64,000 bases of DNA from Candidatus Rhodoluna planktonica (GTDB taxonomy: Bacteria > Actinomycetota > Actinomycetes > Actinomycetales > Microbacteriaceae). Under the pieces are notes generated by a model. That model did not search any database and had not been told where the DNA came from. It saw nothing but the letters and a program-made list of their open reading frames with translations. A program made the translations under genes and the position numbers. Each line of letters opens with the position of its first letter. Position 1 is the first letter of the stretch. Positions 57,367 through 64,000 of the stretch are shown in pieces. Location of the stretch: NCBI RefSeq assembly GCF_001854225.1, contig NZ_CP015208.1, positions 682,001 through 746,000 of the forward strand. Reading direction: 5' to 3'.

Positions 57367-60048
57367 ATGAACGCTACCGAAAAGCCTACTCTGCTACTAA
57401 TTGATGGGCATTCGCTGGCATTTCGGGCCTTTTACGCGCTGAATCCTGACAGTTTCAAAACATCTGACGGTCAGCACACTAATGCGGTTCACGGTTTCAT
57501 CTCGATGATGCTGAATATTTTGGCCGCCGAAAAGCCAACACATTTGGCGGTAGCCTTTGACCTTTCCCGAAGTTCGTTCAGAACCGAGGTTTATCCAGAA
57601 TACAAAGGTACGCGCGGTGAGACACCGCCCGAATTTATCGGCCAAACCGAATTGCTGCAGGATGCCCTTGCAGCGATGGACATCACCACTCTCACCCTCG
57701 AGAACTATGAGGCAGACGACATCATCGCCAGCCTTGCTGACCAACACGCTGCGCGCGGTTTTCAGGTTTTCATCGTTTCGGGCGATCGTGACACTTTCCA
57801 GCTAATTGGCGAAAACACCACAATTCTTTACCCGGTCAAAGGCGTCTTGAATCTTGCCCGCATGGATGATGCGGCGGTTTTTGAAAAGTACGGAGTTCAT
57901 GCCGCCCAGTACCCTGATTTGGCAGCTCTGGTTGGTGAAACCTCGGATAACCTCCCTGGTATCCCTGGAGTGGGACCAAAAACCGCGGCCAAGTGGTTGC
58001 AAGAGCACGGAACCCTGGAGAACATCCTAGCTGCTGCCGGATCTTTCACCGGGAAAGTTGGCGACTCGCTACGAACCCACCGAGAACTAGCGGTCCGAAA
58101 TAGGAAACTCAATCATCTGGTGCGAGACCTTCAACTTCCTGTGTCTGATGATGCGCTAGCGCTTAAGCCGGTTAGCGAAGCCAAGGTAAGGGATGCATTT
58201 GCCAAACTGCAATTTCGCACCCTGACCGAGCGCGTGTTGAAACAGCGCGGCACCGATAGCACTTCTAAACCGAAGCAGGATGAATATATTGCTGTTTCTG
58301 ATGATGAGCAGGGCAAGCTACCGGCCTTCAATGCCGAAATTCCGCAAGCCCAAGAGTTGAGTCAGAATGAAGCGGCGCAATGGCTTGCTCAGCAAGAGTC
58401 GACGGTGGGTTTTGCAGTCGAATTTCAGGACGGCAAAATTTGCGCGTTCGGTTTCGCCACCGAGGCGGCCCGTCGCTTTGTCAACCTCGGCGCTAGCATC
58501 GACGATGCTTTGCTCAGCTGGCTGGCCGATGAGTCTTCTAAAAAGGCCGTTTTTGCGGGCAAAGATTTGATTCGTCGACTTGTCAAATTGAACATTGAAA
58601 TAGCCGGCGTTGATTACGACGCCTTGCTGATGAGTTATCTCGACAACCCATTGCGCCGCGATTACCTGCTCGACTCACTGGTCGAAGAACACCTTGGCTT
58701 AGTGGTTGAGCGCGAAGACCCGAACCAACTTATATCTGATCAAAAAATCGATGCCAGCCTCGACGCCTGGCTAGCTTTGGCGCTGAACGAGACACTGCAT
58801 CCAAAGTTGGTTGCAACCGACCAATTGCGCACCTATACGCAGATTGAATTGCCGACCAATGAGGCGCTGGCCACCATGGAGGCAACCGGTATTGCGGTCA
58901 ATTCTGAGGCGCTGCAGAAGCTTTTCGATCGTCTCAGCCTCGAAGTGGCGCAAGTAGCCAAAGAGGCCTACGCCATTATTGGCCACGAAATTAATCTGGC
59001 TTCGCCAAAGCAGTTGCAGACCGTGATTTTTGATGAACTTGGGATGACCGGCACCAAGCAGGTCAAAACTGGATTCAGCACTAACGCCGCAGCTCTCAAT
59101 GAGTTATTCGAGCAGACCGGTCACCCGTTTTTGGAGAAATTACTGCTGCACCGCGAGGTCAGCAAAATCCGCCAAATTGTCGAGGTGCTGCTGAAATCAA
59201 TTGATGCTGATGGCAGAATTCACACCACTTACGTACAGACCGGAACCTCCACCGGAAGGCTGAGTTCCGAAAATCCAAATCTGCAGAACATTCCGATCAA
59301 GACCGAACGCGGCCGCGAGATTCGCGATGCTTTCATAGTTGGCGAAGGTTATGAGACCTTACTGACGGCCGACTATTCGCAAATTGAAATGCGTATCATG
59401 GCCCATCTTTGCGAGGATGACGGCATCATTGAGGCTTTCAAGTCGGGGGAGGACCTGCACCGATTTGTTGGCGCCAGGATTTTTGGCGTGAAGCCAGAGG
59501 AAGTCACCTCAACAATGCGATCTAAGGTCAAGGCCATGAGCTACGGCCTGGTTTATGGCCTCAGCGAATATGGCTTGGCAAAACAGTTGCGCATCCCAAA
59601 CGGCGAGGCCAAGCAACTGATGAACGACTACTTCGCCCGTTTCGGTGGCGTGCGTCGCTATCTAGCTGCGGTGGTTGATGAAGCTAAAACTCAGGGTTAC
59701 ACGGTTACCAGTTTTGGCCGCCGCAGACCTTTTGATGATCTAAACAGCAAGATTTTCCAAATTCGTGAAAATGCCCGTCGCGCCGCACTAAATGCACCAA
59801 TTCAGGGCACAGCGGCCGATGTCATGAAGCTGGCCATGACAAAAATTTTTGCTGAAATTCGTGCCCGAAATCTAAGCAGCCGAATGTTGCTTCAGGTTCA
59901 TGACGAACTTGTTTTCGAGGTTGCCCACGGGGAACTAGACGAACTTCGCGAGCTGGTTGTGCGAAACATGAATGAGGTCGTGGCTTTGCTTGTGCCTCTC
60001 GATGTGCACGTAGGAATCGGTTCATCATGGGATAGCGCCGGTCACTGA
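57367..60048 (+). CDS. polA: DNA polymerase I
   Basis: 893 aa, normal length. The N-terminal 5' nuclease domain (about 1-290) has EADDIIASLADQ and VSGDRDTFQLI. The polymerase domain has motif A TADYSQIEMRIMAH, the O-helix region RSKVKAMSYGLVYGLSEYGL and motif C QVHDELVFEV. The middle 3'-5' exonuclease domain looks inactive: the DxE site reads FAVEF and the last Asp motif is not recognisable, as in other actinobacteria. It repairs DNA and processes Okazaki fragments. rpsA follows after 148 nt with its own promoter. Confidence 0.97.
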   Translation: MNATEKPTLLLIDGHSLAFRAFYALNPDSFKTSDGQHTNAVHGFISMMLNILAAEKPTHLAVAFDLSRSSFRTEVYPEYKGTRGETPPEFIGQTELLQDALAAMDITTLTLENYEADDIIASLADQHAARGFQVFIVSGDRDTFQLIGENTTILYPVKGVLNLARMDDAAVFEKYGVHAAQYPDLAALVGETSDNLPGIPGVGPKTAAKWLQEHGTLENILAAAGSFTGKVGDSLRTHRELAVRNRKLNHLVRDLQLPVSDDALALKPVSEAKVRDAFAKLQFRTLTERVLKQRGTDSTSKPKQDEYIAVSDDEQGKLPAFNAEIPQAQELSQNEAAQWLAQQESTVGFAVEFQDGKICAFGFATEAARRFVNLGASIDDALLSWLADESSKKAVFAGKDLIRRLVKLNIEIAGVDYDALLMSYLDNPLRRDYLLDSLVEEHLGLVVEREDPNQLISDQKIDASLDAWLALALNETLHPKLVATDQLRTYTQIELPTNEALATMEATGIAVNSEALQKLFDRLSLEVAQVAKEAYAIIGHEINLASPKQLQTVIFDELGMTGTKQVKTGFSTNAAALNELFEQTGHPFLEKLLLHREVSKIRQIVEVLLKSIDADGRIHTTYVQTGTSTGRLSSENPNLQNIPIKTERGREIRDAFIVGEGYETLLTADYSQIEMRIMAHLCEDDGIIEAFKSGEDLHRFVGARIFGVKPEEVTSTMRSKVKAMSYGLVYGLSEYGLAKQLRIPNGEAKQLMNDYFARFGGVRRYLAAVVDEAKTQGYTVTSFGRRRPFDDLNSKIFQIRENARRAALNAPIQGTAADVMKLAMTKIFAEIRARNLSSRMLLQVHDELVFEVAHGELDELRELVVRNMNEVVALLVPLDVHVGIGSSWDSAGH

Positions 60049-60076
60049 TTTTTGCTAAACAGGCCTGATTTTCAGG

Positions 60077-60105
60077 TTGTTTTGCCGGATTGCCTGCGCT
60101 AGGCT
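60077..60105 (+). promoter_or_regulatory. rpsA promoter
   Basis: TTGTTT (60077-60082) and TAGGCT (60100-60105) are separated by exactly 17 nt. Transcription would begin near 60112, leaving an 85-nt leader. A small CCTGA/TCAGG hairpin (60064-60076) just upstream may end polA transcripts, but its T-run is poor. Confidence 0.6.
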
Positions 60106-60196
60106 TGAAGGGCGTGTTTTCTGCGCAACAATCCTTATCAATCGCTCAAGGTCCTGCCGCGAGCCCGAGTAATGTCCGTTAAGAGTAAAAATCCAT

Positions 60197-61651
60197 ATGA
60201 CCACCAAATCAACCAAGCAGATTGCCGTCAACGACATCGGTTCTGCCGAAGACTTCCTAGCTGCAGTAGAAGCAACCCTGAAGTTCTTCAACGATGGCGA
60301 CCTAATCGCCGGAACCGTCGTAAAAATCGACCGTGACGAAGTTCTGCTAGACGTCGGCTACAAGACCGAAGGTGTTATCCCTTCGCGTGAGCTGTCAATT
60401 CGTCACGACGCAGACCCATCTGAAATCGTCAACGTTGGCGACACTGTTGAGGCTCTAGTTCTTCAAAAAGAAGACAAAGAAGGCCGCCTAATTCTTTCCA
60501 AGAAGCGTGCACAGTACGAGCGCGCCTGGGGCGATGTCGAAAAGGTTAAAGAAGCTGATGGCACTGTCACCGGTGTGGTCATCGAGGTTGTCAAGGGTGG
60601 CCTAATCGTAGACATCGGTCTGCGCGGCTTCCTACCAGCATCACTTATTGAACTTCGTCGCGTTCGCGACCTTGGCCCATACTTGGGTCAGAAAGTCGAA
60701 GCCAAGATTCTTGAGCTCGACAAAAACCGCAACAACGTCGTGCTTTCTCGTCGCGCACTGCTCGAAGAGAGCCAGTCGGCATCGCGCAGCACCTTCTTGG
60801 CTGACTTGGCCAAGGGTCAGATTCGCACCGGTGTCGTTTCGTCGATTGTTAACTTCGGTGCGTTCATCGATCTTGGCGGAGTTGACGGTCTAGTCCACGT
60901 TTCTGAGCTTTCATGGAAGCACATCGAGCACGCCTCTGAGGTTGTCGAAATCGGCCAAGAGGTAACTGTTGAGGTTCTTGAGGTTGACCAAGACCGCGAG
61001 CGTGTATCGCTATCGCTAAAGGCAACTCAAGAAGACCCATGGCAGGTATTTGCCCGTACTCACGCAATCGGTCAGTACGCACCCGGAAAGGTCACCAAGT
61101 TGGTACCGTTCGGTGCGTTCGTTCGAGTTGCCGATGGCATCGAGGGCCTAGTTCACATCTCAGAGCTGTCATCGAAGCACATCGAGCTTGCCGAGCAGGT
61201 TGTTTCGGTCAACCAGGACGTTTTCGTCAAGGTAATCGACATCGACCTAGACCGTCGCCGTATCTCGCTTTCGCTAAAGCAGGCTAACGAAGAAGTTGAC
61301 CCAGAGGGCACCGACTTCAACCCAGCCCTATACGGCATGGCTGCAGATTACGACGAGAACGGTCAGTACAAGTACCCAGAAGGTTTCGACCCTAAGACCA
61401 ACGAGTGGAAAGCAGGCTTCGAAGAAGCTCGCGCCAAGTGGGAAAAGGAATACGCTGAAGCCCACGCCCGTTGGGAAGAGCACAAGCGTCAGGTCAAGGC
61501 TGCGAACGAAATTGCCGCCGCATTGCCAGATGCTCCTGCAGCTGACTCTGCCTCATCGGCAAGCTACTCGAGTGAATCAGTAGAGACCGGAACTCTTGCT
61601 TCGGACGAATCTCTTGCTGCTCTTCGCGACAAGCTAAAGAGTGCCGAGTAA
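60197..61651 (+). CDS. rpsA: 30S ribosomal protein S1
   Basis: mRNA-binding ribosomal protein (484 aa) with four S1 OB-fold repeats. They begin near residues 35 (GDLIAGTVVKI), 120 (GTVTGVVIEV), 208 (GQIRTGVVSSIVNFGAFIDL) and 293 (YAPGKVTKLVPFGAFVRV). An acidic, Ser-rich C-terminal tail follows. This four-repeat form is the actinobacterial type, shorter than the six-repeat enterobacterial protein. A strong terminator follows 14 nt after the stop. Confidence 0.97.
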   Translation: MTTKSTKQIAVNDIGSAEDFLAAVEATLKFFNDGDLIAGTVVKIDRDEVLLDVGYKTEGVIPSRELSIRHDADPSEIVNVGDTVEALVLQKEDKEGRLILSKKRAQYERAWGDVEKVKEADGTVTGVVIEVVKGGLIVDIGLRGFLPASLIELRRVRDLGPYLGQKVEAKILELDKNRNNVVLSRRALLEESQSASRSTFLADLAKGQIRTGVVSSIVNFGAFIDLGGVDGLVHVSELSWKHIEHASEVVEIGQEVTVEVLEVDQDRERVSLSLKATQEDPWQVFARTHAIGQYAPGKVTKLVPFGAFVRVADGIEGLVHISELSSKHIELAEQVVSVNQDVFVKVIDIDLDRRRISLSLKQANEEVDPEGTDFNPALYGMAADYDENGQYKYPEGFDPKTNEWKAGFEEARAKWEKEYAEAHARWEEHKRQVKAANEIAAALPDAPAADSASSASYSSESVETGTLASDESLAALRDKLKSAE

Positions 61652-61665
61652 CATCGCAAATCTCG

Positions 61666-61694
61666 AAGGGGCCCCGAAAGGGGCCTCTTTTTTT
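61666..61694 (+). terminator. Strong intrinsic terminator after rpsA
   Basis: AAGGGGCCCC-GAAA-GGGGCCTCTT forms a 10-bp stem (one G-T pair) with a GNRA tetraloop, and runs into seven T (61688-61694). Confidence 0.93.
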
Positions 61695-61699
61695 GCGTT

Positions 61700-61705
61700 T
61701 AGGCT
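61700..61705 (+). promoter_or_regulatory. Candidate leaderless -10 box of coaE
   Basis: TAGGCT ends exactly 6 nt before the coaE ATG and lies just after the rpsA terminator, so coaE needs its own start. The AGAGG between box and ATG is too close to act as a Shine-Dalgarno. The -35 position would fall inside the terminator. Confidence 0.5.
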
Positions 61706-61711
61706 AGAGGC

Positions 61712-62320
61712 ATGTATCTGATCGGCCTTACTGGAGGAATCGCAGCTGGGAAGTCCACGGTTGCCGACTATTGGCAAACTCTGGGTGGATTTCAAATAGA
61801 TGCTGACCAGCTGGCTAGAGAAGCAGTTGAGCCCGGTTCCGCTGCGGCGGCGAAAATCGCCGAAGAATTTGGCGCTGACGCAATAACGGCTGACGGCTCA
61901 ATCAATCGACCCAAGCTGGCTGAAATCGTATTCGCCGATCCGACTGCGCGTGAAAAGCTGGAAGCCATAATCCACCCCGAGGTTCGCCGATTGATGCTCG
62001 ATCGAATGAGCAAACTTCCGGCAGACACCATGGTCATCTACAACGTTCCGCTACTGGTCGAGGCAGCAAGCGATCTCGAATTCGATACCGTTGTAACAGT
62101 CGAAGCACCCGTCGAGAAGCAAATTGAACGCATGGTGAAGCACCGTGGCATGACCTCGGAGGCGGCGCAGGCCAGAATTGCCGCGCAAGCAACACCGGCG
62201 GAGCGAGCTAATCGTGCCGACTTCATCATCAATTCAAATCAAGACCTAGAACTAATGCTGCGCGATGCCCGTTTGCTCTGGGGCAAACTCGAAACCCTCG
62301 CTGCACAGAAGGACAGTTAG
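61712..62320 (+). CDS. coaE: Dephospho-CoA kinase
   Basis: Final step of coenzyme A synthesis (202 aa). P-loop [13 protein letters not shown] is at residues 5-17, with [10 protein letters not shown] and the lid segment [20 protein letters not shown]. It is the single-domain form, without the extra C-terminal domain found in mycobacteria. The stop shares one base with the uvrB GTG start (TAGTG). Confidence 0.95.
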   Translation: MYLIGLTGGIAAGKSTVADYWQTLGGFQIDADQLAREAVEPGSAAAAKIAEEFGADAITADGSINRPKLAEIVFADPTAREKLEAIIHPEVRRLMLDRMSKLPADTMVIYNVPLLVEAASDLEFDTVVTVEAPVEKQIERMVKHRGMTSEAAQARIAAQATPAERANRADFIINSNQDLELMLRDARLLWGKLETLAAQKDS

Positions 62321-64000
62321 TGGAAACGACTCGTTCGTACGCTCCCTTTAAGGTAGTCAGTGAGTACACGCCGTCCGGCGATCAGCCACAGGCAATCGCC
62401 GAACTGGCAAAACACATCAATAATGGTGAAAAAGATGTGGTGCTTCTGGGCGCCACCGGAACCGGTAAGTCGGCTACCACCGCATGGCTGATTGAGCAGG
62501 TTCAACGACCGACCCTTATTTTGGCGCACAATAAGACCCTGGCCGCGCAGCTGGCCACAGAATTTAGGCAACTGCTGCCAAATAACGCGGTTGAGTATTT
62601 CGTTAGCTATTACGACTACTATCAGCCAGAAGCCTACGTTCCGCAAACCGATACCTTCATCGAAAAAGACTCAACAATCAACGAGGAGGTTGAGCGACTT
62701 CGCTACTCTGCCACGACAAGCCTGCTGAGTCGACGAGACGTGGTTGTGGTTAGTACCGTTAGCTGCATTTACGGCCTGGGCGCTCCCGAAGAATATCTTG
62801 CCAACCGTGTTGCTCTACAGGTGGGCCAACAGATCGATCGCGATGACCTGATCAGGCAATTTGTCGGGATGCAGTACAGCCGCAACGATTACGAATTTTC
62901 CCGGGGAACCTTCCGGGTCAAGGGCGACACAATCGAGATCATCCCGGTAAACGAAGAAATGGCGATTCGGATCGAGTTTTTTGGCGATGAGATTGAAGGT
63001 TTGTTTTCACTTCATCCACTGACCGGAGAGATTCTTCGCACTGAACAAACTATTTCGATTTTTCCAGCCTCAATTTACGTCGCCGGGCCAGATCGCATGG
63101 GTCGGGCCATAGAGGCGATTGAAAACGAGTTGGCAGTTCGGTTGCGTGAGCTTGAGGGTCAGGGAAAACTGCTTGAGGCCCAGCGCTTGAAAATGCGAAC
63201 AAACTTCGACCTGGAAATGATTCGCGAACTTGGTTTTTGCTCTGGTATCGAAAACTACTCGCGACACATTGATGGCCGCGAAGAGGGCAGCGCACCCAGT
63301 TGCCTGCTCGATTATTTTCCCGAAGATTTTTTGACCGTGATTGATGAGTCACACGTAACCGTGCCGCAAATCGGCGCCATGTACGAGGGTGATTCAAGTC
63401 GAAAACGCACTCTCGTTGAACACGGATTTCGACTTCCTTCGGCCCTAGACAACCGCCCACTGAAGTGGCCGGAATTCCTAGAGCGAGTCGGCCAAACTGT
63501 CTACCTTTCGGCAACACCGGGAAAATACGAGATGTCACTATCCGCTCCGGTTGTTGAGCAAATTATTAGACCAACCGGTCTAATCGACCCGGAAATCATC
63601 GTGAAGCCGTCAAAAGGCCAGATTGACGACCTGCTCGAGGAAATCAGGGTTCGTGCTGAACGCGATGAGCGAGTTTTGGTGACCACTCTCACGAAGAAGA
63701 TGGCCGAGGAACTCACCGACTTCCTCACTGAGAATGGTGTTCGGGTTCGTTATCTGCACAGTGATGTCGATACCCTACGGCGCGTCGAGCTATTACGTGA
63801 ACTGCGCCAGGGTGTATTCGATGTCTTGATCGGAATCAACCTGCTGCGTGAAGGCCTAGACCTTCCAGAGGTGTCGCTGGTGGCCATCCTTGACGCCGAT
63901 AAAGAGGGTTTCCTGCGTTCGACCACATCGCTTATTCAGACCATTGGTCGTGCCGCTCGAAACATTAACGGGCAAGTGCATATGTACGCCGACAACCTCA
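62320..64000 (+). CDS. uvrB: Excinuclease ABC subunit B (3' truncated)
   Basis: Damage-verification helicase of nucleotide excision repair; 560 codons are visible of roughly 690 expected, and the frame stays open to the window end. Walker A GATGTGKS lies at residues 44-51, followed by the Tyr-rich beta-hairpin ([15 protein letters not shown]), [17 protein letters not shown] and [32 protein letters not shown] ends the visible helicase motifs. The GTG start overlaps the coaE stop by 1 nt, and the coaE-uvrB pairing is usual in this phylum. Confidence 0.97.
   Translation, partial: METTRSYAPFKVVSEYTPSGDQPQAIAELAKHINNGEKDVVLLGATGTGKSATTAWLIEQVQRPTLILAHNKTLAAQLATEFRQLLPNNAVEYFVSYYDYYQPEAYVPQTDTFIEKDSTINEEVERLRYSATTSLLSRRDVVVVSTVSCIYGLGAPEEYLANRVALQVGQQIDRDDLIRQFVGMQYSRNDYEFSRGTFRVKGDTIEIIPVNEEMAIRIEFFGDEIEGLFSLHPLTGEILRTEQTISIFPASIYVAGPDRMGRAIEAIENELAVRLRELEGQGKLLEAQRLKMRTNFDLEMIRELGFCSGIENYSRHIDGREEGSAPSCLLDYFPEDFLTVIDESHVTVPQIGAMYEGDSSRKRTLVEHGFRLPSALDNRPLKWPEFLERVGQTVYLSATPGKYEMSLSAPVVEQIIRPTGLIDPEIIVKPSKGQIDDLLEEIRVRAERDERVLVTTLTKKMAEELTDFLTENGVRVRYLHSDVDTLRRVELLRELRQGVFDVLIGINLLREGLDLPEVSLVAILDADKEGFLRSTTSLIQTIGRAARNINGQVHMYADNL

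Noticed and set aside
1-64000. CRISPR array, insertion sequence, prophage, integron or defence island
   Set aside because: No regularly spaced repeats, transposase or integrase motifs, att-like duplications around the tRNA, or blocks of unfamiliar genes; nearly every gene is a recognised housekeeping family in conserved order.

Overview
This 64 kb window is a dense, almost entirely housekeeping stretch of an actinobacterial chromosome. Base composition is close to 50% G+C, which is low for the phylum, and intergenic gaps are very small. Gene content and order point to the Micrococcales. They include ruvCAB-yajC-secDF-relA, DUF948/short membrane protein-alaS-ruvX-mltG-aro, and pyrR-pyrB-pyrC-(PH-like)-carAB-pyrF-gmk-rpoZ-coaBC-metK-priA-fmt. 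They also include hisEGFI-trpE-(membrane)-(HGxxPAAW-like)-trpCBA-lgt-gltBD-pyk, and pdtaR-(thioesterase)-polA-rpsA-coaE-uvrB. My best guess is a small-genome planktonic member of the Microbacteriaceae (Luna/Aquiluna/Rhodoluna type). That is an inference from gene order, moderate G+C and compactness, not from a marker search.

Layout. 1-9280 (+): end of pdxS, then pdxT, yebC, ruvCAB, yajC-secD-secF and relA. 9381-11393 (-): a two-gene operon, cyclophilin-type PPIase then a DUF349 protein; these and a thioesterase at 56894-57328 are the only protein genes on the minus strand. 11464-23450 (+): rarA, rpsD with a long structured leader, two small conserved membrane-associated proteins, alaS-ruvX-mltG, the shikimate genes aroE-C-K-B-Q, efp and nusB. 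23522-32066 (+): the de novo pyrimidine operon, led by pyrR behind a recognisable PyrR-binding hairpin that covers the pyrR Shine-Dalgarno sequence. 32059-39446 (+): gmk, rpoZ, coaBC, metK, priA, fmt, rsmB. 39456-48370 (+): rpe, four his genes, the trp genes with their two uncharacterised companions, and lgt. 48480-55947 (+): glutamate synthase (gltBD) and pyruvate kinase, closed by a strong terminator. 56006-56340: a gene-poor patch with tRNA-Leu(CAA) on the minus strand. 56341-64000: pdtaR, thioesterase, polA, rpsA, coaE and uvrB (3' truncated by the window).

How it fits together. One strand from about 23.5 to 56 kb carries UMP synthesis, GMP kinase, CoA, SAM, PRPP-consuming his/trp pathways and ammonia assimilation, with most genes overlapping by 1, 4, 8 or 11 nt or abutting. 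Translational coupling must therefore be widespread, and TTG starts are unusually frequent at these junctions. Transcription is apparently re-initiated inside this run by compact promoters. At rarA, aroQ, rpe, hisE, pdtaR, polA and coaE a TANNNT hexamer ends exactly 6 nt before the start codon with no usable Shine-Dalgarno, which predicts leaderless mRNAs.

I see no CRISPR array, insertion sequence, prophage, toxin-antitoxin, defence locus or horizontally acquired island. The items most worth attention are regulatory: leaderless promoters, the PyrR element, and the rpsD leader. A few lineage-specific gene states are also notable: PriA without ATPase motifs, EF-P with a PGKGP loop, and no mihF at its usual pyrF-gmk site.
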